From the NCBI RefSeq assembly GCF_013299165.1, contig NZ_JAAFKD010000008.1, positions 62,001 to 126,000 of the forward strand: a stretch of 64,000 bases of DNA. The letters run 5' to 3'. The notes below the pieces were generated by a model, which saw only the letters and a program-made list of their open reading frames with translations, had not been told where the DNA came from and did not search any database. Made by a program: the position numbers and the translations under genes. This stretch comes from Microcoleus sp. bin38.metabat.b11b12b14.051 (GTDB lineage Bacteria > Cyanobacteriota > Cyanobacteriia > Cyanobacteriales > Microcoleaceae). Below, in pieces: positions 8,430 to 16,269 of this stretch. Each line of letters begins with the position of its first letter. The first letter of the stretch is position 1.

Positions 8430-9464
8430 TTAGCTCATTTCTAGCATACGCTGGATGGGTTGCAAGGCTGCTAGTTGTAAATCTTCGGACATACTAATTT
8501 CGGGAGTTTGATTTTTCATAGCTAGATACAATTTTTCCAATGTATTTAATCTCATGTGCGGGCATTCGTTGCAAGCACAACTATTGTTGTTTGGAGGAGC
8601 CGGGATAAAGCGTTTGTGGGGTGTTTGCTTTTGCATTTGGTGAATGATTCCCGGCTCAGTCGCGACAATAAAAGCTGGGCTGGAACTGGATTGAGAATAT
8701 TTGAGCAAAGCGGTGGTTGAACCGATATAATCGGCGTGGCGAAGTACGGGAGGTTCGCATTCTGGATGAGCGATGATTTCGGCTTCGGGATTTTCGATTT
8801 TGAGTTGAACTATCTTTTTTTCTGAGAAGTTTTCGTGGACGATGCAGGCTCCTTGCCAGAGTTCCATCTGTCTGCCACTTTGTTCCATGACGTAGCGGCC
8901 GAGATTGCGATCGGGCCCAAAAATTATGGGCTGATTTTCGGGAATTTGATTGACTATTTTGACGGCGTTGGAGCTGGTGCAAATTATGTCGCTCATTGCC
9001 TTAATTTCAGCGGTACAGTTAATGTAGGAAATAACTAGATGTTCTGGGCGATCGGCTTTGAAGGCTGCAAAAGCTTCGGGCGGGCAACTGTCGGCGAGGG
9101 AACACCCAGCATTTAAGTCTGGTAGCAATACTAATTTGTCGGGATTGAGGATTTTTGCGGTTTCTGCCATGAAGTGAACTCCGGCAAAAACGATGACATC
9201 GGCTTTGGTGTTGGCGGCTTTGCGGGCAAGTTCGAGGGAGTCGCCTATGAAGTCTGCGATGTCTTGAATGTCGGAGTCTTGGTAGTAGTGGGCGAGAATG
9301 ACGGCGTTTAACTCTTGTTTGAGGGTGTTAATTGCTGCAAACAAGTCGTCGGGGATTCGGGTTTGGGTAAAATTCGGAGCAGGTGTGGTGGTAAACACAG
9401 TTAGAATATTCCGTGGAAGGTGGCGGCTGGACTTAATATTTTGAATTATAGTTGCTTTCACCAA
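8430..9464 (-). CDS. nadA: quinolinate synthase NadA
   Basis: The product condenses iminoaspartate with dihydroxyacetone phosphate to quinolinate for NAD synthesis, using a [4Fe-4S] cluster. It is 344 residues long. LAHYYQ (58-63) is the substrate region, and the three cluster cysteines fit C121 in [10 protein letters not shown], the Cys of GACIVHENF (about 207) and the Cys of NECPHM (about 300). HPECEPPV and GSTTAL are also family motifs. A GTG 22 codons downstream is an alternative start, since the first 20 residues look non-conserved. It stands alone, with repeats on both sides. Confidence 0.95.
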   Translation of the reverse strand: MVKATIIQNIKSSRHLPRNILTVFTTTPAPNFTQTRIPDDLFAAINTLKQELNAVILAHYYQDSDIQDIADFIGDSLELARKAANTKADVIVFAGVHFMAETAKILNPDKLVLLPDLNAGCSLADSCPPEAFAAFKADRPEHLVISYINCTAEIKAMSDIICTSSNAVKIVNQIPENQPIIFGPDRNLGRYVMEQSGRQMELWQGACIVHENFSEKKIVQLKIENPEAEIIAHPECEPPVLRHADYIGSTTALLKYSQSSSSPAFIVATEPGIIHQMQKQTPHKRFIPAPPNNNSCACNECPHMRLNTLEKLYLAMKNQTPEISMSEDLQLAALQPIQRMLEMS

Positions 9465-9490
9465 AAATGGGCGGACAGTTCCGGTGAACC

Positions 9491-9529
9491 AATCTAAAAT
9501 CTAAAATCTAAAATCTAAAATCTAAAATT
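9491..9529. repeat. ATCTAAA heptamer repeat x5
   Basis: Five tandem copies of ATCTAAA with a 7-bp period lie upstream of nadA, between it and the divergent metallophosphoesterase gene. Confidence 0.85.
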
Positions 9530-9612
9530 GCCTGGGGGAGAGTGCAAAAATTGGTCGCTGTTTCTTATGCTGATAAGAAGGGGCTAGGGATCGATCGCAC
9601 ATAACAAATCAA

Positions 9613-10533
9613 ATGAATAAAGCTAAATCTATCAAAATTGCGGTGGTGGGGGACGTTCACGATCAGTGGGAAGCTGAAGACGGAGAAGCCCTGAAGCATC
9701 TGGGCGTTGACTTGGTGCTGTTTGTGGGGGATTTTGGGAATGAGTCGGTGGAGGTAGTGCGGGCGATCGCCTCTTTGGACATTCCCAAAGCTGCGGTGTT
9801 TGGGAACCACGATGCTTGGTACACGGCGACGGAGTGGGGCCGCACTCAGTGTCCTTACGATCGCACTCAAGAGAATCGAGTGAAACAGCAGTTAGATTTA
9901 ATGGGAGAAGCCCACGTCGGTTACGGGAAACGGGATTTTCCAGAATTGGGCGTAACGGTTGTGGGAAGCCGCCCGTTTAGTTGGGGGGGTTCAGAGTGGA
10001 AGTACAACGATTTTTACTCGGAATGGTTTGGGGTAGAAAGTTTTGAGGAGTCGGCGAGGCGCATTGCAGAAGCTGCTGCGGATGCGGACTGCGAAAATGT
10101 GATTTTTTTAGGTCACACGGGCCCGACGGGGCTGGGAGAGGCTCCTGAAGCTCTCTGCGGGCGTGATTGGAAGCCGCTGGGGGGGGATTGGGGCGACCCG
10201 GATTTTGCGGAGGCGATCGATCGAACTCTGAGTTCTGGAAAGCAGGTATCCTTGGTAACTTTTGGTCATATGCACCACAAACTGCGGCACACGAAACAGG
10301 AGTTGCGGAAGTCGCTAGAGGTGAGTGCGGGCGGTACGGTGTATTTGAATGCGGCCAGCGTACCGCGAATTATTGTGGAGAGAGACTGCTCGAAACTGCG
10401 TAATTTCTCGATCGTCCTGCTGGAAAATGGAACAGTGTCGGAAGCGTCTTTAGTATGGGTAGGAGAAGATTTCGCGGTGGAAAGAGAACAAATTCTTTAC
10501 CGACATACAGAATCTGCCACCGCTTGTAGTTAG
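9613..10533 (+). CDS. metallophosphoesterase, TIGR04168 type
   Basis: The 306-residue calcineurin-like phosphoesterase has the metal-ligand motifs in order: GDVHD (13-17), GDFGNES (about 39-45), GNHDAW (about 65), GHTGPTG and GHMHH. The length and the WYTATEWGRTQCPYDR segment fit the cyanobacterial/plant TIGR04168 family, whose substrate is unknown. It lies upstream of tRNA-Ser on the same strand. Confidence 0.85.
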   Translation: MNKAKSIKIAVVGDVHDQWEAEDGEALKHLGVDLVLFVGDFGNESVEVVRAIASLDIPKAAVFGNHDAWYTATEWGRTQCPYDRTQENRVKQQLDLMGEAHVGYGKRDFPELGVTVVGSRPFSWGGSEWKYNDFYSEWFGVESFEESARRIAEAAADADCENVIFLGHTGPTGLGEAPEALCGRDWKPLGGDWGDPDFAEAIDRTLSSGKQVSLVTFGHMHHKLRHTKQELRKSLEVSAGGTVYLNAASVPRIIVERDCSKLRNFSIVLLENGTVSEASLVWVGEDFAVEREQILYRHTESATACS

Positions 10534-10567
10534 CGGCAATTACTGGTATGATAAAATTTATGCGCCC

Positions 10568-10654
10568 GGAGAGGTGGCAGAGTGGTCGAATGCGCTCGAC
10601 TTGAAATCGAGTGTGGCAGTGATGTCACCGTGGGTTCAAATCCCACCCTCTCCG
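10568..10654 (+). tRNA. tRNA-Ser (anticodon TGA)
   Basis: The 87-nt gene folds as a class II tRNA. The 7-bp acceptor stem GGAGAGG pairs with CCTCTCC, the anticodon arm CTCGA-CTTGAAA-TCGAG presents TGA, a long variable arm GTGGCAGTGATGTCAC follows, and the T arm is GTGGG-TTCAAAT-CCCAC. The discriminator base is G and CCA is not encoded. Confidence 0.97.
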
Positions 10655-10743
10655 TTTTAAATCAATACGTAGCAAGGCTTTCAAGGTTTTGTCCTTACTG
10701 GCAATTATGACAGGTGAGGCAATTATCCCTCACTGTTTTATAG

Positions 10744-10797
10744 AATTTGCCCATGATTTGTCTAGAAAACCAATTCTAGACAAATCATGGGCAAATT
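10744..10797. repeat. perfect 24-bp inverted repeat
   Basis: Two 24-nt arms (10744-10767 and 10774-10797) are exact reverse complements around a 6-nt loop AACCAA. There is no T-tract, so it is not a classic terminator; it may be a palindromic mobile remnant or an RNA processing site. The rest of 10655-11055 shows no gene that I can support. Confidence 0.85.
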
Positions 10798-11055
10798 ACT
10801 TTTCCCACACTTTCAACATCCGAGTCAGGATGTTGAATTACTTACGTCTACAATTAATTCCAAAATGGCTTCTACGTCGGCGAAGTCAGCCCTAGACTTT
10901 TTGCGCTTCCCCTTTAACTGATTAAGCAGTCGGCTACGCTTCGCGGCTTGTTTGAAATACAGGCAATTTTTTGTGAAACTTCGGGAGAAGCCGATCGCGC
11001 TGCTGTATTAATAATTAACCGAGACAGAAAGCCACCGAAGCTTTTGATAAATTTT

Positions 11056-11574
11056 ATGAAAATCCAAAATATAATTACTGCTGGATTGTCGATCGCCCTT
11101 TTATTAGCTGCAACCAAATACATCCCTGATTTAAACCAGCAAAACCAAGTCAAGCAATTGCTGGAAACCAAACAGTGTCCCGAATGCAATCTCAGCAATG
11201 TCAACTTAAAGGGCATGGACTTACAAGGATTTAACTTGCAAGGAGCAAACCTAGAAGGTGCTAACTTATCAGGAGCCAAACTGGCGAATGCCAACCTCAA
11301 AAATGCTAACTTGAATAAAGCTAACCTGACTGGTTCTGATTTGGGCTGTAGCGGAATAAGTTTCAATGTTGATAGCAACAGTCAAGCAGCAAATATGGAT
11401 TTTAAGGTAAGTGCAGTTCCCGAAAAAAATAACCCAGAAAATGCAGTAGTTGGTTTTAACATGAAATCAACAGATCGAGGAACTACAATGCGTTTCAATC
11501 TCCCAGGATGCGCCGATTTCGAGAATGCTAAATTGCAGGAAACTAAAATGCCCGATGGCAGCATTCATCCTTAA
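11056..11574 (+). CDS. pentapeptide-repeat protein with N-terminal membrane anchor
   Basis: The 172-residue protein begins with a hydrophobic signal or anchor segment (about 5-19) and a short linker containing CPEC. Around 46-95 come about ten A(N/D)LxX pentapeptides such as GANLE and NANLN, which form a right-handed quadrilateral beta helix. The C-terminal 75 residues have no repeats. I prefer ATG 11056 because it puts the hydrophobic segment at the N-terminus; the frame extends 36 codons upstream without a better site. Role is unknown, probably in the periplasm or thylakoid lumen. Confidence 0.75.
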   Translation: MKIQNIITAGLSIALLLAATKYIPDLNQQNQVKQLLETKQCPECNLSNVNLKGMDLQGFNLQGANLEGANLSGAKLANANLKNANLNKANLTGSDLGCSGISFNVDSNSQAANMDFKVSAVPEKNNPENAVVGFNMKSTDRGTTMRFNLPGCADFENAKLQETKMPDGSIHP

Positions 11575-11683
11575 TTTCAGCAAATATAGTAACCTGCTGT
11601 ATCATCATTTCTAAACAGCTTTTCATTCTTTCTGCTCTCTATTTTCTCTTTCTCTGTGTCCTCTGTGGCCTCTGCGGTTCACA

Positions 11684-11720
11684 AAAAAACGGCTGTCTGC
11701 TATTGAGACAGCCGTTTTTT
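11684..11720. terminator. bidirectional hairpin terminator
   Basis: AAAAAACGGCTGTCT pairs with AGACAGCCGTTTTTT around a 7-nt loop. It separates the convergent pentapeptide-repeat gene and the small membrane protein gene. Confidence 0.9.
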
Positions 11721-11743
11721 AAGCAAGTAACAATCTCCTAAAA

Positions 11744-11866
11744 TTAGTGAGCAGAACCGTTACCGTGATACTTGTCGCTGTCGTAGAATCCGTTTTTTGT
11801 GCCGAAGAACAAACAGCAAACGGTGAAAATTCCTGTCAACACTGCTAAAACTAACTTAACGTCCAT
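11744..11866 (-). CDS. conserved 40-residue single-helix membrane protein
   Basis: ATG 11866 opens a 40-residue product with a hydrophobic helix (VLAVLTGIFTVCCLFFG) and a polar tail ending GNGSAH. The size and shape resemble small photosynthetic or respiratory complex subunits, but I cannot match it to a named one. A GGAGACAG site precedes the start and a strong terminator lies just downstream, so it looks like a monocistronic gene. The frame continues upstream but has no better start. Confidence 0.65.
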   Translation of the reverse strand: MDVKLVLAVLTGIFTVCCLFFGTKNGFYDSDKYHGNGSAH

Positions 11867-11907
11867 AATTGACTGTCTCCTGTTGAATGAGTGCAAATAC
11901 TCAGATT

Positions 11908-13255
11908 TTGACACTCCGGGCGCGTGAACGCACAAGGATTCTTAGATCTTAGACCGGACTTAACTCAAGAACATTGCTGCACCTGACCCAGAGATCCAGT
12001 CTCCCTAAGCGTTTACGATCTCAAAGATCGAAGTTCCGACGTGCCCCGTCGTACTTATCCCGCGATTGAGGATATTAATTGCAGCGTTATGATCTCTGTC
12101 CATCTCACACCCGCACTGACAAATATGGGTTCGAGTGGATAGAGATTTCTTAACCACAACACCACAACTACTGCATTCTTGGCTTGTGTAAGCCGGATTT
12201 ACCGCAATGGTAATCCGACCGAACACTTTTCCAAAATATTCTAAGAACATTCTGAACTGATACCAAGAAGCATCGCTAATCGATTTTGCCAGACAATGAT
12301 TTTTGATCATATTAGACACTCTCAAATCTTCATAAACTACTACATCGTTTGATGTGATTACGCACCTTGCTAACTTAACAGCATGGTCTTTACGCTGTCT
12401 ACTTATTTTGAGATGTCGCTTACCTAAAATCACTCTAGCTTTGCGGCGATTCAAACCACCTTTTACTTTCCGGCTTACAAGACGCCCGGCGCGTTTTAAC
12501 CGTGCTTCACCTCTACGCAGAAATCTAGGATTGGGAACCATTTCGCCGTTTGAATCAGTGTAAAACTCTTTAAGTCCCACATCCAATCCAATCGTTTTGC
12601 CTGTCATTGGAACGAGTTCTACTCGGTCTACTTGGATGCAAAACTGGACGTAATATCCATCGGCTCGTTTAATTAGTCGAATTCGTTTGATTTGGTCTGG
12701 CTGATAGAAGTTAAGGTCGCGAGTCCCTTTTAGCTTCAGCTTGCCAATGGAGCACTTATCCGTAAATGTAATTGATTTCCGATCTGCTGCTAGCTTCCAA
12801 GAATTAGTTTTGTATTCAACGGATCGAGAGTCTTTTTGGAATTTAGGAAAACCAACTTTCTTTCCTTTGATACCCTTTTTGATATTTTCGTAAAATCGGG
12901 AAATGCTAGCCCATGCTCTCTCCGCACTTGCCTGTCTAGCCATTGCACCTAACTTGTTTGCAAAGTCAAATTCTTTGGCCCAAATTGCACAATACTTAGA
13001 AAGGTCGAACCAAGATTTTGCACCACCATCCATCCACAGCCGGATTGATTTATTGCGAATGAATTGACAAATTCTAATCGCTTCATCGATCGACTGAAAC
13101 TGATTTGGTTTTGCGTAAGCCTTGAATTCGAGAACAAGCATTTTTCTATTCCTCCTGTTCCTACTATAGCACACTCGTCATAGGAATACTCAACGCTCTG
13201 TCAGAATTCGGATCAAGTCCCCCTAAAAGGGGGAGGCTCTAACCCCAAATTTTTG
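11908..13255 (-). mobile_element. IS200/IS605-type element carrying tnpB only
   Basis: The right end (low coordinates) has GTGTCAA preceded by a GTGCG-TTCA-CGCGC hairpin and AGAATCC, the pattern expected at the transposon end and 3' omega-RNA part of such elements. The left end is placed near 13.25 kb, where the truncated glycosylase frame begins and a CCCCCTAAAAGGGGG hairpin lies. No tnpA is present, so movement would need one in trans. Exact ends are inferred. Confidence 0.6.
12005..13141 (-). CDS. tnpB: TnpB, RNA-guided nuclease of IS200/IS605 element
   Basis: The 378-residue protein starts with MLVLEFKA and has an intact RuvC-like core: Asp187 in GLDVGLKEF, Glu271 in VYEDLRV and Asp350 in DRDHNAA. 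A zinc ribbon uses Cys323, Cys326, Cys341 and Cys343. TnpB proteins are ancestors of Cas12 and cut DNA guided by an omega RNA made from the element's right end, here about 11.91-12.10 kb. All motifs are present with no frameshift, so it may be active. A start 11 codons upstream is possible but adds a basic tail not usual for the family. Confidence 0.9.
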   Translation of the reverse strand: MLVLEFKAYAKPNQFQSIDEAIRICQFIRNKSIRLWMDGGAKSWFDLSKYCAIWAKEFDFANKLGAMARQASAERAWASISRFYENIKKGIKGKKVGFPKFQKDSRSVEYKTNSWKLAADRKSITFTDKCSIGKLKLKGTRDLNFYQPDQIKRIRLIKRADGYYVQFCIQVDRVELVPMTGKTIGLDVGLKEFYTDSNGEMVPNPRFLRRGEARLKRAGRLVSRKVKGGLNRRKARVILGKRHLKISRQRKDHAVKLARCVITSNDVVVYEDLRVSNMIKNHCLAKSISDASWYQFRMFLEYFGKVFGRITIAVNPAYTSQECSSCGVVVKKSLSTRTHICQCGCEMDRDHNAAINILNRGISTTGHVGTSIFEIVNA

Positions 13256-13257
13256 GT

Positions 13258-13578
13258 AGCGCTGTGTTGGTGCGAGCTTTGCAGCTAGATGCGCCTCCCG
13301 TCAAGTTTGCTGCAATTCCCCCAAAAAAGCAGTTGCGCCTCGCCTCTGGGCCAGGGAAGCTGTGTCAGGTGCTGGAGATCGATCGAACTTTCAGCGGTTT
13401 ACCCCTAGATGCAGGCCAAGGGCTGCGACTGGAACAACGGAGCGAAGAGTTTCAGCAAGCCGTGGAGGAAGGTATAATAAATTTTGTGCAAACTACGCGG
13501 ATCGGGATTTCGCAAGGCATTGATTTGCCTTGGCGTTGGTATATTGGGAACTGTACGGCGGTATCTACATTCAAGTAA
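13258..13578 (+). pseudogene. DNA-3-methyladenine glycosylase, 5'-truncated
   Basis: The frame from 13258 reads SAVLVRALQLD, then AAGPGKLC-like ASGPGKLCQVLEIDR, and ends VQTTRIGISQGIDLPWRWY, the C-terminal half of the AAG/MPG family. About 90 N-terminal residues that carry the catalytic Glu and Tyr region are missing: a stop lies in frame at 13240, and the tnpB element's left end adjoins. The missing half is not found on the other side of the element. A shortened product from GTG 13264 should be inactive. Confidence 0.8.
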
Positions 13579-13624
13579 TGTCAAAGATGTCAGTGTAAAT
13601 TTTGTCACTTATCTCAATCAAATT

Positions 13625-13924
13625 ATGGCTTACTCTTCTGAAAACCCGATCGTACAACTGAAAAAATGCCTGACACTCGCTCAGGATGTTGGGAGTCACG
13701 CCGAAGCTAACCGAGCTTTCGAGCAATTGTGCGCCATTATAGATGCTGAAAATCCGATGGCGGCGCAACTTTTGGAGATGCTGTGGGAAGACACGATTAT
13801 GGCGAGGCGTTCTGCTGTATTTTGGCAGCAAATGAGCGATGTTGAGAAAGATATGGCGAATAGAATGATGGAAAATATGACGCAGATGAGACAAAATTAT
13901 TTGCGATTGATGCAGGAAATGTAG
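13625..13924 (+). CDS. conserved small helical protein, unknown function
   Basis: The 99-residue product is predicted all-helical and acidic, with Met-rich ends (ANRMMENMTQMRQNYLRLMQ). It lacks signal peptide and membrane segments. I know no function; it looks like a cyanobacteria-restricted family. ATG 13625 was chosen because the frame upstream runs through the end of the truncated glycosylase gene in another phase. It may once have been co-transcribed with that gene, 46 bp upstream. Confidence 0.6.
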   Translation: MAYSSENPIVQLKKCLTLAQDVGSHAEANRAFEQLCAIIDAENPMAAQLLEMLWEDTIMARRSAVFWQQMSDVEKDMANRMMENMTQMRQNYLRLMQEM

Positions 13925-13957
13925 GAATTCGGTAATTGGTGATTAGCTAATAGATGC

Positions 13958-14116
13958 AGACGGCGGTTGAAACCGCGCCTACACAAACGATGTCCGCACT
14001 TCGACAAGCTCAGCGACCACCTCCGCGGACTAAGAAAATAACGTAATTTTAACGCCTTCGTCTTCAACCCGCGGAGGCTGGTTTTGTCTGTGTAGCCGCG
14101 GTTTCAACCGCCGTCT
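13958..14116. repeat. palindromic repeat, GACGGCGGTTGAAACCGCG family
   Basis: The outer arms AGACGGCGGTTGAAACCGCG and its near complement enclose ATGTCCGC...GCGGAC and AACCCGCGGAGG blocks. It ends 11 bp from the stop of the GH57 gene. A second copy in the same orientation lies at 15991-16149 and a cluster at 37.4-37.9 kb. Confidence 0.85.
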
Positions 14117-14127
14117 CATCTCATCTT

Positions 14128-15624
14128 CTACTTCATTAAAGCAGCGCCGCGGTTGTAAAGTTCGCGGGCGTAATCAGTCCAAGTTCCCTGTCCCCAATAG
14201 CGGAAACAGCTTGTTTGTAGCAGCAAATTGTAAAGCAAAGCTTGTTGGTATTCAAACTGCTTGGTAACGGCGGCATCTTGCTGCACCAGTCGATCGTACT
14301 TTTGGTGAAATGCGGCGCTGAGTTGATTCATGGGTTCCAGGACATTTTCGTAGCCCTTCACCCAACTTAAATCGTTTGTCCAAGAGGCACCATCCATGTG
14401 AAAATTGTGGTCTGTTTGCTTGAGTTGGACGATCGCACTTTCGACTTTTTCCGGTGTCGCACTATCTGGATCGACTAACTGCCAGATTTTGTGCTGGTTA
14501 ACCCCTTGACACATCGGATAATCGTCAGGATTAACACCCGCCGCCTCAATCATCTCCAAATATTCAGTGCCATTTAAACCGACTACGCCGGATTTTCCGC
14601 CACCTTGAGAGCGATTTTCGTGCCAAGCTTTAACAAAGGCGCTGGGGAATTCATTCATCATCACGCCGCCATTTTCGCCATCGGCAATTTGAGTCACCAA
14701 AGAAGGAACTGTGACATTGCCAATTTGCTGTTTATTGCGGCCTTTCGCTTCATAATATGGCTGCATTTGCCCAACTAACTTTGTATCAGAACCTTGGGTT
14801 TTAATCAAAGCGGTGATACTGATGGTTTCGCCGCGAGAATTGCGGGCTTGCAAACGGTTGGGAATGTATTTTTGGTCTTGCGACAATCCTGAACCATCGG
14901 GATTTTCGACAGAATGTTCTTGTACCATCAGCCAGCGGTAGCCACATTCTTTCAAAGCTTTGATGTATTCGTAAAGTGTGTCAGGATGATTGGGAAAGTG
15001 CATTTCTGGTGGCGAAAAACCTTTGACGCGCTTGAGGGCGTCTATGCCAAAAATGGCAGCGAAATGATGTTGCCATGCTTGAATTTGGAGTTTGATGTCG
15101 GGAATTGGAGTTGAGGGAATGACAGCGTGACTCCACATTGTCCCCAGCCATTCTACGTGAGGTTGATATTGCGGATCGCAGGTAATACGTTTGAGATTGT
15201 CAAAGATATCATCGCGTCCCATTTGGCGCAATCCCCACAATAAATTACCCGAATAGTCGAGCATGATTCGCGGGTTGCAACCTTCAGCTATCAGTTGGGG
15301 AATGAATTCTCCCATGCGGGAATAGCACCAAGCAAAGACTCCGGCGTTATGATTGTCTCCTTGGTTGGGATTTTCAAACATATTCTGGAGATTGCAGATT
15401 AGTTCGCCGTTTGCACCTGCGGGAATTGTGGGTTGGTGCATATGGAGGGCGCAGGCGAATCCGGCTTGAATGTTTTCGAGGCGCAGATTTGTGGTATGTA
15501 AAAAGACTGGTTCTTTGCTGTTGACTGCGGCACTGATTTCTGCTTCAAAGCCACAAATGTTGGGTAATCCTGATTCAAGTTCTTTTAGAACCGATGGGTT
15601 GGGGGATGGTGCGATCGCAGACAT
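14128..15624 (-). CDS. glycoside hydrolase family 57-like protein
   Basis: The 498-residue protein has CALHMHQP near residue 60, the conserved HxHQP motif of GH57 enzymes, and a PPEMHFP segment near 220. GH57 members act on alpha-glucans as amylases, branching enzymes or amylopullulanases with a catalytic Glu and Asp. No signal peptide is seen, so it is probably cytosolic. It lies divergent to glgA, which fits glycogen turnover. ATG 15624 is chosen; ATG 15639 five codons upstream is equally possible. Exact substrate is uncertain. Confidence 0.75.
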   Translation of the reverse strand: MSAIAPSPNPSVLKELESGLPNICGFEAEISAAVNSKEPVFLHTTNLRLENIQAGFACALHMHQPTIPAGANGELICNLQNMFENPNQGDNHNAGVFAWCYSRMGEFIPQLIAEGCNPRIMLDYSGNLLWGLRQMGRDDIFDNLKRITCDPQYQPHVEWLGTMWSHAVIPSTPIPDIKLQIQAWQHHFAAIFGIDALKRVKGFSPPEMHFPNHPDTLYEYIKALKECGYRWLMVQEHSVENPDGSGLSQDQKYIPNRLQARNSRGETISITALIKTQGSDTKLVGQMQPYYEAKGRNKQQIGNVTVPSLVTQIADGENGGVMMNEFPSAFVKAWHENRSQGGGKSGVVGLNGTEYLEMIEAAGVNPDDYPMCQGVNQHKIWQLVDPDSATPEKVESAIVQLKQTDHNFHMDGASWTNDLSWVKGYENVLEPMNQLSAAFHQKYDRLVQQDAAVTKQFEYQQALLYNLLLQTSCFRYWGQGTWTDYARELYNRGAALMK

Positions 15625-15990
15625 AAGTTTTTCTCGCATAATTGTGGAGCGGCATTGTCTGCTATTGCTAAGATAGCTAGATAATTTAACAGTAGCAGAC
15701 TCGTGCAAAATCTGGGATATATCGCAATCCTATTTCATTTGTGAATGAGATTGATTTAACTAAAGATGGCAAATTAAATAATTTACACAAGTTTGTGGGA
15801 GGGGCGGGAGAGCCCGTAAAGATCATAAGTTATTTAATTCTCATTCCTAGGTGCTTGCATGGCAAAGGAAGTGAAGAGAGAGAAAAAAATTAGTTGAAGT
15901 ACGTTTGAGGGAGTTGTACGATCGATCTTTGGCACAAAACGATACAAACGGCGAGTGGCCTCAACAGCAGTTAACTTAAGCCTGAAAGTT

Positions 15991-16149
15991 AGACTGCGGT
16001 TGAAACCGCGCCTACAAAAACGTGTTAGCTTTCCCAAGGGTAGTCCGAGATCAGAGGGACTGAAGAACATAATATAAGCTTCACCGCCCGTTCTTCAACC
16101 CGCGGAGGCGGGTTTTGTTTGTGTAGACGCGGTTTCAACCGCCCAGTCT
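15991..16149. repeat. palindromic repeat, second copy of the GGCGGTTGAAACCGC family
   Basis: AGACTGCGGTTGAAACCGCG on the left and CGGTTTCAACCGCCCAGTCT on the right enclose a CCCGCGGAGGCGGG hairpin. It lies in the divergent gh57-glgA promoter region and could affect expression of either gene. Confidence 0.85.
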
Positions 16150-16269
16150 TCTGTATTTTAAGTATTTTTCCTGTATTCCCAATGGCCGACTTGCTTATTT
16201 ACCGATAAATCCTATACTTTGTCAAGTTAAGAAAATATTTTTTGATTCATCCAGGAGTAAGCAGGAAAA

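Noticed and set aside
10689..10895. 68-codon plus-strand frame after tRNA-Ser
   Set aside because: It consists largely of the 24-bp palindrome read through and has no coding signature.
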